Source: Pseudomonas monteilii
GTDB taxonomy: Bacteria; Pseudomonadota; Gammaproteobacteria; Pseudomonadales; Pseudomonadaceae
Assembly (NCBI GenBank): GCA_001534745.1
Contig: CP013997.1
Location: 2,480,001-2,544,000 of the forward strand
Length of the DNA: 64,000 bases
Direction: 5' to 3'
The position numbers were made by a program, and so were the translations under genes. Positions 25,290 to 33,621 of this stretch are shown one piece after another (the stretch's first letter is position 1; every line of letters starts with the position of its first letter). The notes below the pieces were generated by a model. It had not been told where the DNA came from. It worked only from the letters and a program-made list of their open reading frames with translations, and did not search any database.

Positions 25290-27533
25290 TCAGAAGTCCT
25301 TGCGGACCTGCACGCCGACATAGCGCTGGTCGTCACGCGGCACCGCGCGGTAGAGATAGTCGCCGCCGGTGTTGAGCATCTGCGCGTAGGACCGGTCGCC
25401 CAGGTTCTTGCCGAGCAGGGCCACGCGCCAGCCCGCGTCGTAGTCGGCCAGGGCCACGCTGGCATTCCAGATGCCGTAGGCGCCCTGACGGGTGTCGGGG
25501 TTCTGGTCGAGGCTGAACTGCACCTCGTCCTGCCAGCTGTAGTCGGTGGAAAGTTCGATATCCAGGCCGCTGTCCAGGGGGATGCTGTAGTCGGCCCGCA
25601 GATAACTCTTCCAGTCCGGGGTGAACGGCAGGTGTCCGCCGTCGATGTTGCAGCTGGCCGCGGCACCCGCCGGGCAGTCGAAGTGGTCGATACGCGCCTT
25701 GGTGTAGGCCACCGCGCCGGACAGCTTGAACTGCGGGGTCACCTGGAGACTGGCGTCGAGTTCGACGCCTTGGGTGTTGACCTTGCCGGCGTTGACCAGG
25801 CGAGTCACTACCTGGTTGGCCACGGTGTCGAAGAAGTTGGCCTGGTAGTCGTTGTAGTCGGTGTGGAACAGCGCCAGGTTGGCGACCAGGCGGTTGTCCA
25901 GGGCGGTGCTCTTGAGACCGATCTCGTAGGCGTCGGACGTTTCCGGCTTGAGGGCGCCGGTGTCACGCGGCTGCATGTTGAAGAACACGTTGTAGGCCGG
26001 GCCCTTGTAGCCACGGGAATAGGTGATGTAGCCGGTCAGGTGCTCGTTGAAGTCGTATTGCAAGCCCGTGCGGCCGCTCCAGCCGGTCTCGCTGACCGAA
26101 CCGGAGCTGCGCGTCGAAGGCTGGATGCCGGTGACCGGGGTCGCCGAGCTGGACACCCGGCGGTGATCGTAGTCGAGGTCATCGTGGGTCCAGCGCAGGC
26201 CGAGGATCGCTCGGAAGTCGTCGGTGAGGTTGAAGGTGTTCTCGCCGAACAGCGCGACGCTGTCGTTGGTGGTCGAGTAGTCGGCGCGGCCGGTGCTGGC
26301 CACGCCACCGTTGACCGACAGGCGCCGATAGGTCTCGTCGGAGCGGCCATGCATGTAGAAGGCGCCGAGCACGTATTCGTTGAACGCGCCCTTGGGCGAG
26401 GCCAGACGCACTTCCTGGCTGAACTGGTCGTAGTCCACCGTGCCCTTGTCGTGGGACGCCGTGACCGGCAAGGCGGCGCGGCGGTCGCCGTCCTGGTACT
26501 GGGTGTTGTCCCAGCCGCGCCAGGCGCTGATGGACGTCAGCGTGTAGTCGCCCAGTTGCCAGTCCACCTGCGCCGACAGGCCCTGGTTCTGGTCTTCGAC
26601 GTGACTCTTGAAGTCACTGTCGATGTCACGGTTGTGGTCGCTCGGCGTCACGCCACGCAACTGCCGGGTGAAGGCGCTGCTGGCACGGGTGAGCACCCCG
26701 TTGGGCAGGGTGTCTTCGCCTTTCATGTAGTCGGCGATCAGGGTCAGCTGCAGGTCCTCGCGCGGCTCGAACTCCAGCTTGCCGCGCACGCCCTGGCGTT
26801 CGTAGCCATTGACGTCGTGGCCGTTGGCTTGGTTCTCGACATTGCCCTCGTAGTCGCCCCACAGGGTGCTCAGCGAACCTTTGAGCTGGTCGGTCAGGCG
26901 CCCGCCGATGCCGAAGCGCAGGCGGTTCTCGTTGCCACCGCCGTAGTGCGAATAGTCGACATAGCCTTCGGTCTGTTCCGGCACCGGGCGGCTGACGATG
27001 TTGAGCACGCCCGCCGAAGCGTTCTTGCCGAACAAGGTGCCCTGCGGCCCGCGCAGCACTTCGATGCGCGCCAGGTCGAGCAGGTCCAGGGTCGATTGCC
27101 CGGGCCGGCCGAAGACCACGCCATCGACCACGGTGGCGACGGTCGGCTCGACGCCTGGCGAGGTGGAGATGGTGCCGACGCCGCGGATGAACAGCGAGGT
27201 GTCCTTGTTCGACGCGCCTGCCCGGTAATTCAGGGTCGGCACCTGCTGGACGAGGCTGGCGACGCTGTTGCGGTTGTCACGCTCGAGCTGCTCGCCCTGC
27301 ACCACCGAGACAGCGACCGGAACGGCCTGCAGGGTCGACTCGCGACGGGTGGCGGTGACGGTCACGGCACCCAAGGCAGTGGCCTGGGCGCCACTGTCCG
27401 AGGCGTCGGCCGCCAGGGCCGTCTGCCCAGGCCCGGCCAGCAAGACGGCCACGGCCAGGGGTGCCAACGGCGGGAAGGTGGAGAACGAAGAAAACGTACC
27501 GCTCCTGGCGGCGGAATTGACGAGATCGTGCAT
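25290..27533 (-). CDS. TonB-dependent outer-membrane receptor
   Basis: Outer-membrane beta-barrel receptor, 747 residues. A long signal peptide (to about residue 42, ending QTALAAD) precedes a TonB box-like segment GAVTVTATRR. The plug has SLVQQVPTLNYRAG and EVLRGPQGTLFGKNASAGVL, and the barrel ends in the aromatic-rich YVGVQVRKDF with C-terminal Phe. I chose the ATG at 27533 since it begins the signal peptide. It leads the operon with the monooxygenase, reductase and binding protein and is divergent from the LacI regulator. The ligand may be a sulfur compound rather than an iron chelate, by context only. Confidence 0.9.
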   Translation of the reverse strand: MHDLVNSAARSGTFSSFSTFPPLAPLAVAVLLAGPGQTALAADASDSGAQATALGAVTVTATRRESTLQAVPVAVSVVQGEQLERDNRNSVASLVQQVPTLNYRAGASNKDTSLFIRGVGTISTSPGVEPTVATVVDGVVFGRPGQSTLDLLDLARIEVLRGPQGTLFGKNASAGVLNIVSRPVPEQTEGYVDYSHYGGGNENRLRFGIGGRLTDQLKGSLSTLWGDYEGNVENQANGHDVNGYERQGVRGKLEFEPREDLQLTLIADYMKGEDTLPNGVLTRASSAFTRQLRGVTPSDHNRDIDSDFKSHVEDQNQGLSAQVDWQLGDYTLTSISAWRGWDNTQYQDGDRRAALPVTASHDKGTVDYDQFSQEVRLASPKGAFNEYVLGAFYMHGRSDETYRRLSVNGGVASTGRADYSTTNDSVALFGENTFNLTDDFRAILGLRWTHDDLDYDHRRVSSSATPVTGIQPSTRSSGSVSETGWSGRTGLQYDFNEHLTGYITYSRGYKGPAYNVFFNMQPRDTGALKPETSDAYEIGLKSTALDNRLVANLALFHTDYNDYQANFFDTVANQVVTRLVNAGKVNTQGVELDASLQVTPQFKLSGAVAYTKARIDHFDCPAGAAASCNIDGGHLPFTPDWKSYLRADYSIPLDSGLDIELSTDYSWQDEVQFSLDQNPDTRQGAYGIWNASVALADYDAGWRVALLGKNLGDRSYAQMLNTGGDYLYRAVPRDDQRYVGVQVRKDF

Positions 27534-27628
27534 GACGCTCACTGCCTTGAGAGACCAGACCGGACCCACCGCAGGATGGGCCATCGAAGAGCATGCCGCG
27601 GGATCTGGTCTCGCTCGTGCGAGTGGCA

Positions 27629-27661
27629 GCCGGTAACCGGCAGTTGCGCTTGGTAGCGCTA
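27629..27661. promoter_or_regulatory. Palindromes in the receptor/LacI divergent gap
   Basis: The 260-base divergent gap contains a perfect 13-base palindrome GCCGGTAACCGGC (27629-27641) and TAGCGCTA (27654-27661). Either could be the operator of the neighbouring LacI-type regulator. An AT-rich stretch follows near 27695-27740 that could hold promoters for both genes. Confidence 0.35.
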
Positions 27662-27793
27662 ACAGGACGAAGTATCGAAGCTCTTTGCTTAGTCCGTCAA
27701 ATGATAAAAAAGCAGATATATATTCTTTAAGGTTATTGGAAACCAGCCGCACTCTGCGCGCTACCATCGAGTACTTTTTCCAGGAATGCCACT

Positions 27794-28840
27794 GTGGGCT
27801 CAGCCAAGACTCCCTTTCGCAAGCGCCGTGGCGCAGGCCGTGTCACGCTGACCGAGGTGGCCCATGCGGCCGACGTGTCGGCCATCAGCGTGTCGCGCTT
27901 CTTCAATCAGCCCGAGCAGGTGTCGCTGCCCCTGCGCGAGCGCATCCAGGCTGCCGTGGAGGCGCTCGGCTACGTACCCAATCGGGTGGCTGGTGGATTG
28001 GCTTCGGCCAGGGGGCGCATCGTCGGCATGGTCGTTCCGAACCTCTCCGGGCCGATCTTCGCACCGACCCTGCAAGCGTTCAGCGATACCCTGAGCCGTC
28101 ACGACTACCAGGTGCTGCTGGCATCGAGCGACTTCGATCCTGTTCGCGAAGAGCGGGCCGTACGGGCGTTTCTTGGCTGGTCGCCCGCCGCCCTGGTGGT
28201 CACCAGTCGGTTCCACAGCTTGGCGACGGAAAAACTGCTGGCCCAGGCGGACCTGCCGGTGGTGGAGACCTGGGACTACACCCCGGAGCGCGCACCCGTC
28301 CAGGTGGGCTTCGTACACCGTGACGCCGGCGCCCAGGCCTGTCGTTACCTGCTGGACAAAGGCTATCGACGCATCGCCTTCGTGCCCAACAGCGTGCCGG
28401 GTGACTTGAGCGCGCTGGAGCGCCGCGATGGCTACCTGGACGTGCTGGCCGAGGCCGGGTTGCCGCCTACGGTGTGGGTGCCCTCGCCGCACGCCACCCC
28501 GCTCGACGCCGGGCGGCAGGCGATGGAGGCGCTGCTGGCCTGCGATCCACGGCCTGATGCGATCCTGTTCGCCAATGACAACCTGGCCGCCGGCGCGCTG
28601 CTGGCCGGTCAGCGCGCCGGGGTGCGCATGCCCGAGGACATGGCCATCGTCGGCTTCGGCGACTACCCCTTCGCCGGGCTGCTGCTGCCGAGCCTGACGA
28701 CCCTGCGCCCGCCTGCGCAGGCCATCGGCGAAGTGGCGGCGCAACGGGTGTTGCAAGCCCTCGGCGTGATCGCCGTCGAAGGCGACGTGGCGCGGTTGAA
28801 TCGCTTGCATTGCGAGGTGATCGAGCGTGAAAGCAGCTGA
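27794..28840 (+). CDS. LacI-family transcriptional regulator
   Basis: Repressor of 348 residues. The helix-turn-helix is at about 16-40 (VTLTEVAHAADVSAISVSRF) and the hinge helix follows (GYVPNRVAGGLASARGR). A periplasmic-binding-protein-like sensor covers 65-335, with FGDYPFAGLLLPSLTTLRPP near its end, as in GntR/IdnR-type members. The start is GTG at 27794, with CAGGA eight bases upstream. It is divergent from the TonB receptor operon and most likely controls it. Confidence 0.88.
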   Translation: MGSAKTPFRKRRGAGRVTLTEVAHAADVSAISVSRFFNQPEQVSLPLRERIQAAVEALGYVPNRVAGGLASARGRIVGMVVPNLSGPIFAPTLQAFSDTLSRHDYQVLLASSDFDPVREERAVRAFLGWSPAALVVTSRFHSLATEKLLAQADLPVVETWDYTPERAPVQVGFVHRDAGAQACRYLLDKGYRRIAFVPNSVPGDLSALERRDGYLDVLAEAGLPPTVWVPSPHATPLDAGRQAMEALLACDPRPDAILFANDNLAAGALLAGQRAGVRMPEDMAIVGFGDYPFAGLLLPSLTTLRPPAQAIGEVAAQRVLQALGVIAVEGDVARLNRLHCEVIERESS

Positions 28841-29020
28841 AGCACGGGCGCGAGACACCCGATCGATGATTCGATGGAGCCATCATTGGATCGGATTTTT
28901 CTGACCGCCTTCAGTGAACCGAACCTTCAAAAAAAGGTCTTTGGCTGACGGTCGTTTACCTGACCCGTTCGCCGGCCCGCCCATGGGCCTACATTCGTCC
29001 TGTACATGCGAAGACTCACA

Positions 29021-29668
29021 ATGCCCGATTCCCGCTCCTTCACTGCCCTCGCCGCCCTGCGTGGTGGTTTGATCGGCGCCGTGCTGGCGCTCGCCGCGCC
29101 CGTCCATGCCGAGGAAGCTGCCAGCGACGCCCGCTGGGTCAGCGACAGCCTCAGCACCTACGTGCGCAGCGGACCGACCGATGGCCACCGCATCGTCGGC
29201 ACGCTCAAGTCCGGGCAGAAGGTGACGCTGATCGGCACCCAGGGCAACTACAGCCAGGTGCGCGGCCAGAGCGGCGACGTGGTCTGGATCAACAGCAGCG
29301 ACTTGCAGGCGGTGCCCGGCCAGTTCGAGCGCCTGCCGCAGCTCGATGCCCAGGTAGCGCAGTTGAGCGACCAGCTCAAGAACATCGACGACACCTGGAA
29401 GAACCGGGTGCAGGGCATGCAGGAAACCCTCGACTCGCGTAAATCGCTGATCACCGAGCTGGAAACCCGTAACAAGGACCTGAGCGAGCAGCTCGACCAG
29501 GCCCAGTCCAACCTGCGCGATACCCAGGCGCGGTTGGGCGACGAGAACAAGCAAGTGATGATGCGCTACATGGTCTATGGGGGCAGCATCGCCGGTGCCG
29601 GTCTGCTTGCCGGCCTGATCCTGCCTGCCCTCACCCGTGGTCGCAAACGTAACGATCGCTGGTTCTGA
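29021..29668 (+). CDS. SH3-domain membrane protein, YgiM/TIGR04211 family
   Basis: Envelope protein of 215 residues. It has a signal peptide (cleaved after PVHAEE region, about residue 30), an SH3b domain (about 35-100: VSDSLSTYVRSGPTDGHRIV), a coiled coil (about 105-180) and one C-terminal transmembrane helix (IAGAGLLAGLILPALT) ending in basic residues. The family is widespread in gamma-proteobacteria and of uncertain role. The ATG at 29021 (MPDSRSF) is preferred over 29006. A diverged heptamer-type repeat may begin 14 bases past its stop. Confidence 0.85.
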   Translation: MPDSRSFTALAALRGGLIGAVLALAAPVHAEEAASDARWVSDSLSTYVRSGPTDGHRIVGTLKSGQKVTLIGTQGNYSQVRGQSGDVVWINSSDLQAVPGQFERLPQLDAQVAQLSDQLKNIDDTWKNRVQGMQETLDSRKSLITELETRNKDLSEQLDQAQSNLRDTQARLGDENKQVMMRYMVYGGSIAGAGLLAGLILPALTRGRKRNDRWF

Positions 29669-29681
29669 AGCAGCTGCATGT

Positions 29682-29895
29682 CGTGAGCGGCACGCGGCAA
29701 GCAGAGCGTCTGGGCGGAAAGTACCTGGATGGCTGAACGCAGGACGGGGGTGTAGGGGCTTGGGTACCAGCCCCCTATGCGCCGAGTCTCTGCTCAATCT
29801 GAGCCTTCCAAGCGTCGCGTATGCTCTGCTGGAGCGCCATGGGACAAGCACTGCGGTATGCTTGCGGCTTGCAGCTTTCTGCTTGCCGCTCACCC
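29682..29895. repeat. Possible diverged heptamer-array element, copy D
   Basis: GTGAGCGGCACGCGGCAAGC near 29683 and GCTTGCGGCTTGCAGC plus CTGCTTGCCGCTCAC (to 29893) form an imperfect inverted pair 150 bases apart. They carry the same CAAGC/GCTTG blocks as copies A-C, but the core is not clearly conserved. It lies directly after a stop codon, as the other copies do. Confidence 0.4.
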
Positions 29896-29921
29896 CCCCG
29901 CTTTCCCGTTGGAGTCATGTG

Positions 29922-30608
29922 ATGTTCATTCTCAGCCGTCTCGACGGCATGCCCCCCGAATCGTTCCAGAGCCAGATCCGTCAACTGGTGATCGACCATG
30001 TCGGGGAGGTGAGCAGCGTGGCCATCGCGCCGTCGAACACGCTCTATCCGCTGTACCAGTACGGTGTGGGCCTGGAGGCCCATCAATACCTCGAAGCGCT
30101 CGACGGCACCCGCGGACTACAGGCCCGGCTGACCTTGGCGCTCGATGCCGAGGCGCCGGATCGCCTGCTGGGTTTTGCCCTCGGATTGCCGGCGGCGGAC
30201 CGCGACGATACCTGCGCGCTGGCGTTCTTGATCGTCTTGCCCGAGGCGCGGCGCCAGGGCATCGCCCGGGCCTTGCTGGGTGAGCTGCAGGCCGACTACG
30301 CGTGTGTCGAACTGGCCGCTTTCGCGCACCAGGTGCCGTGGTTCGAGGCCATGGGCATGCAGGTGGTGGCGGCCAGCGGCCCGCAGGTGTTGATGACCAG
30401 TACCGGGCGGGTCAGCGAGGCCTTGATCGGGCGCCTGGACATTGCACCGCTGTATCAGACCACCGAGGTGGGGCAGATCCATGCCTATCTGCTCAATCAC
30501 AATGGCGAAGAGGCGATGATTGAGGCGGAGCGTCAGCGTGACGAACGCTTGGACCAGCTGACGCTGGAAGCGGCGCAGTGTGTCGAGGGACGTAGACGGG
30601 TGCACTGA
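29922..30608 (+). CDS. GNAT-family N-acetyltransferase
   Basis: Acetyl-CoA-dependent transferase fold, 228 residues. The core (about 70-150) has LAFLIVLPEARRQGIARALL, the pyrophosphate-binding R-x-x-G-x-A loop of GNAT enzymes. The N-terminal region (about 1-60) and a C-terminal charged tail (ERQRDERLDQLTLEAAQ) have no function I recognise. GGAG precedes the ATG at 29922 by seven bases. It stands alone, followed by REP-rich DNA, and the acceptor substrate is unknown. Confidence 0.8.
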   Translation: MFILSRLDGMPPESFQSQIRQLVIDHVGEVSSVAIAPSNTLYPLYQYGVGLEAHQYLEALDGTRGLQARLTLALDAEAPDRLLGFALGLPAADRDDTCALAFLIVLPEARRQGIARALLGELQADYACVELAAFAHQVPWFEAMGMQVVAASGPQVLMTSTGRVSEALIGRLDIAPLYQTTEVGQIHAYLLNHNGEEAMIEAERQRDERLDQLTLEAAQCVEGRRRVH

Positions 30609-30650
30609 GGCTGGTGCTTGTGTCTTGAAGACGCGGTGAAGCGACCGCCG

Positions 30651-30836
30651 CCATCGCGGGCAAGCCCCACAGGGTGGCGGTCATTGCGCCAATACATGCG
30701 TGGAATCAGAACCTGTGGGAGCTGGCTTGCCAGCGATAGCGCCCGATTAAGCGCCGCCTGCATCGAGGGCAAGCCCACTCCCAGGGTGGCGGTCATTGCG
30801 CCAATGCATGCGTGGAATCGAGACCTGTGGGAGTCC
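30651..30836 (+). repeat. Tandemly duplicated REP unit, 112-base period
   Basis: The segment starting AGGGTGGCGGTCATTGCGCC at 30671 recurs at 30783 with few changes, each time between REP-like ends (GGGCAAGCCC on the left, CTGTGGGAG on the right). This is a direct tandem duplication of a REP-spacer unit. The 723-base gap from 30609 to 31331 holds only repeats, with no gene that I can support. Confidence 0.75.
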
Positions 30837-30920
30837 ACCCGCCGCCTTGGCGCCGCGCTGTGGCGCAGAGAACATGGCGATAGCCGGCAAGATCCGAAGC
30901 TTCATTGCTAATCGATTTTA

Positions 30921-31096
30921 GGGCCGCTTTGCGGCCCATCGCGGCACGGGGGCCGCTCCTACACCCGTAGCCCCACCGCGGTGATACAGGTCATCGCGGT
31001 TCCTGTGGGCCCCAGCCGGGGTGCCGGACCGGCCGCGATTGGGCCCGCAGGGCCCACAAAATTCTGAAATTATTCCCTTTAAAATCAATAAGATAT
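30921..31096 (+). repeat. Long interspersed repeat, copy 2
   Basis: Same element as 13057-13219, same orientation. The first 61 bases are identical, the middle carries extra sequence (around CCCAGCCGGGGTGCCGGACC), and the copies converge again at GGCCGCGATTGGGCC and at TTTAAAATCAATAAGATA. REP units lie on both sides. Confidence 0.85.
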
Positions 31097-31102
31097 TTAT
31101 TT

Positions 31103-31172
31103 TCTGTGGGAGCGGGCTTGCCAGCGATAGCGCCCGTTCAAGCGCCGCCTGCATCGCGGGCAAGCCCCACAA
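31103..31172 (-). repeat. Facing REP pair
   Basis: CTGTGGGAGCGGGCTTGCCA and, 30 bases on, GCATCGCGGGCAAGCCCCAC form an inverted REP pair. The spacer CGCCCGTTCAAGCGCCGCCT resembles that at 30741-30760 (CGCCCGATTAAGCGCCGCCT). Confidence 0.75.
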
Positions 31173-31331
31173 GAGGGCTGAATACAGGCTGGCCTGAGCC
31201 ACGGCATGGCTGATCCGGTGGCCTGCAGGACCTACGCCATCAGCCATTCCTCTGCTTCAGACAAACCTCTGCCAGTACGGCCCAGCCGTTAGGGCTTGCC
31301 CGCGACGGGCTGCAAGGCAGCCCTCGAAGAC

Positions 31332-32741
31332 TCACTCATGCGCGCTCACCACCCGCCCCGCCTTGATGGCCGCCGCCTTTCCGCGCGTCGCCAGGCAGTA
31401 GTACAGCGGCGCCGTCACCAGCAACCCGAACAGCCAGGACAGGTCCGCCCCTTCGACGAGGTTCGAGTACGGCCCCACGTACAACGCGGTATTGGCGAAC
31501 GGCAACTGCACCAGGATTCCGCAGGCATAGGCGATGATCGCGTGGTGGTTGAAGCGGCCATAGATCCCGCCATCGGCGCTGAAGATCGAGGCGATGTCGT
31601 ACACACCCTTCTTGATCAGGTAGAAGTCGATCAGGTTGATCGACGCCCACGGCACCAGCACCAGCAGCAGCGCCAGGATCAGCCCGATGAACTGACCGAT
31701 GAAATCGGCCGAGGCGTTCAACGCCACCATGCCGCAGGCCAGCAGAATCACCGACGCCAGCACGACGCGCACCTTCACGCTCGGCGTCCAGTGGGCGAAG
31801 AAGGTCTGGATCGCGGTGACGATCGACAGCACCGCACCGTACAGGTTGAGGGCGTTGTGGCTGATGATGTTGAGCAGGAACAGCACCATCAGCACCGGGC
31901 CGAGCCAGCCGGTGGCCTGCTTCACCGCATCCATCGCATCGGTGCCCTGCGGCACGCACAACACCGCCACCGCACCGAAGCTGAAGCACAGGATCGTGCC
32001 CAGGGTCGCACCGAAGTAGGTGGCCCAGAACGGCTTGGCGATACCGATCTCCTTGGGCAGGTAGCGCGAGTAGTCGGAGGTGTACGGCGAGAAGCTGATC
32101 TGCCAGATGGTGCCCAGCGACACGGTGGCGATGAACCCGGACAGGTTGAAGGCGCCGCGACTGAAGAAGTCGGCCGGCAGTTCCTGGCTGAACATCATGA
32201 TGAAGCCGGCCAGCAGGGCCGAGCCCATCACCCAGGTGCCGATGCGGTTCAGGCTGTGGATGAAGCGGTAGCCGATCACGCCGATGGCGGTCGCGCTCAG
32301 GGCGCCGATGACGATGGCGGTCGGCATGGGCACGCTCGGGGCGATGCCATGGATCGACTTGCCCGCCAGGACGATGTTGGAAATGAAGAAGCCGACGTAG
32401 ATCAAGGCGGTGAAGAAGACGATCAGCAAGGCGCCGTAGCGACCGAACTGCCCACGGCTCTGCACCATCTGCGGAATGCCCAGCTGCGGTCCCTGCGCAG
32501 AGGCCAGGGCGATGACCACGCCCCCGATGAGGTGCCCGAGTGCGATGGCGATCAGCCCCCAGAGCAGGTTCAGGTTGAACACCTGGACCACCATGGCGCC
32601 GGTCACGATGGGCAGTGGCGCGATGTTGGTGCTGAACCAGAGGGTGAACAGGTCGCGCGCCTTCCCGTGGCGCTCGGCAGGTGGAACGTAATCGACCGTG
32701 TGATTCTCGACAAGCTGGTGCTGCGAAGACGGCTGGGACAT
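31332..32741 (-). CDS. NCS1-family nucleobase/cytosine permease (CodB-like)
   Basis: Inner-membrane symporter, 469 residues with about twelve helices. NCS1 motifs are FSTNIAPLPIVTGAMVVQVF in helix 1, GLIAIALGHLIGGVVIALAS in helix 2, GPQLGIPQMVQSRGQFG in the following loop, and FSPYTSDYSRYLP in helix 6. Relatives carry cytosine, allantoin, hydantoin, uracil or vitamin precursors. It is divergent from the monooxygenase operon and a partial copy of that operon's palindrome lies in front of it. I infer that it imports the N-heterocyclic substrate of the pathway. Confidence 0.9.
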   Translation of the reverse strand: MSQPSSQHQLVENHTVDYVPPAERHGKARDLFTLWFSTNIAPLPIVTGAMVVQVFNLNLLWGLIAIALGHLIGGVVIALASAQGPQLGIPQMVQSRGQFGRYGALLIVFFTALIYVGFFISNIVLAGKSIHGIAPSVPMPTAIVIGALSATAIGVIGYRFIHSLNRIGTWVMGSALLAGFIMMFSQELPADFFSRGAFNLSGFIATVSLGTIWQISFSPYTSDYSRYLPKEIGIAKPFWATYFGATLGTILCFSFGAVAVLCVPQGTDAMDAVKQATGWLGPVLMVLFLLNIISHNALNLYGAVLSIVTAIQTFFAHWTPSVKVRVVLASVILLACGMVALNASADFIGQFIGLILALLLVLVPWASINLIDFYLIKKGVYDIASIFSADGGIYGRFNHHAIIAYACGILVQLPFANTALYVGPYSNLVEGADLSWLFGLLVTAPLYYCLATRGKAAAIKAGRVVSAHE

Positions 32742-32815
32742 AGGATTTTAGCTCGAAAGGTCGTTTTTATCGTTGTACGGAAACCGCTCGGGGCGGCCTC
32801 TCAGCTGAGGACCAT

Positions 32816-32831
32816 ATTATGGTATTCCAAA
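32816..32831. promoter_or_regulatory. Degenerate operator half before the NCS1 permease
   Basis: TTATGGTATTCCAA (32817-32830) resembles the core TTATGGTATACCATAA of the palindrome at 34805-34826. It lies about 75 bases upstream of the permease start, within a 307-base divergent gap that contains no gene. It could let the same regulator control the permease. Confidence 0.4.
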
Positions 32832-32985
32832 CTTTTGACAACACTGATCCGCCGTAAATCGCGCCTTCTGATCCGCTCCGGTTCATCCTCAAGGCTTTTG
32901 CTGAATCCATTCAGGCCTTTAAATACGCGGCCTCCAGCCGTTCATCCTGTTTTTTTGGCGCCTGCAAAAAGCGCTTGCAAATCGG

Positions 32986-33007
32986 GTATTACGGTATACC
33001 ATCAGAC
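32986..33007. promoter_or_regulatory. GntR-type operator before the first flavin reductase
   Basis: A 22-base site with core ACGGTATACCATCAGAC matches the perfect palindrome at 34805-34826 at 19 of 22 positions. It lies 41 bases upstream of the first flavin reductase gene. The TGGTATACCA-like core is the type of dyad bound by FadR-family GntR proteins, and such a gene closes the operon (38873). Confidence 0.65.
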
Positions 33008-33048
33008 ACATCAACTATAAAAAACGGCTCCCAATCGAGGATCACGCC

Positions 33049-33534
33049 ATGATTGATGCAACCGTCTACAAGAACGTCCTGGGCTCGTTTCCTTCCGGCG
33101 TCACCGTCATCACCACCCTGGACGACGACGGCTCGATCGTCGGCCTGACGGCCAGCGCGTTCTCCTCCCTGTCGATGGATCCACCCCTGGTCCTGTTCTG
33201 CCCGAACTACACCTCCGATTCCTACCCGGTGCTGATCCGCAACAAGCGCTTCGCCATTCATCTGCTCTCCGGCGAGCAGCAGGCTGAAGCCTACGCCTTC
33301 GCCCGCAAGGGCAAGGACAAGGCGGCCGGCATCGAGTGGACCTTGAGCGAGCGCGGCAACCCGCTACTGGCCAACGCCACCGCCATCATCGAATGCGAAC
33401 TGTGGCGCGAGTACGAAGGTGGCGATCACGCCATCATGGTCGGCAAGGTCGAGAACCTGATCGTGCCCGCCGATGCCCCCAACCCCATGATCTATTGCCG
33501 CGGCAAGATGGCCAGCCTGCCAGCCCTCGGCTGA
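33049..33534 (+). CDS. Flavin reductase family protein (RutF/HpaC-like), copy 1
   Basis: NAD(P)H:FMN oxidoreductase of the flavin_reduct family, 161 residues. Motifs are YKNVLGSFPSGVTVITTLDD near residue 7, GLTASAFSSLSMDPPLVLFC near 32-51 and FAIHLLSGEQ near 69. It should supply reduced flavin to the luciferase-like monooxygenase encoded 87 bases downstream, as RutF does for RutA. GAGG precedes the ATG at 33049. A second reductase of the same length lies at 37841 in the same cluster and is about 70% identical by hand count. Confidence 0.9.
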   Translation: MIDATVYKNVLGSFPSGVTVITTLDDDGSIVGLTASAFSSLSMDPPLVLFCPNYTSDSYPVLIRNKRFAIHLLSGEQQAEAYAFARKGKDKAAGIEWTLSERGNPLLANATAIIECELWREYEGGDHAIMVGKVENLIVPADAPNPMIYCRGKMASLPALG

Positions 33535-33621
33535 GCCAGACGCCGCCTGCGGGCCTGCGCCCGCCCTGCCCGCTTCAGCCTGCCCGCCAGGCCACCATGA
33601 CAATTCTGCGAGGAAAGCCCC

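Noticed and set aside
25632-27656. 674-codon plus-strand frame opposite the TonB receptor
   Set aside because: Val/Gly-rich antisense product with no domain. The receptor on the other strand has signal peptide, plug and barrel end.
31296-33020. 574-codon plus-strand frame opposite the NCS1 permease
   Set aside because: Antisense shadow; its extension through the divergent control region contains operator and promoter DNA.
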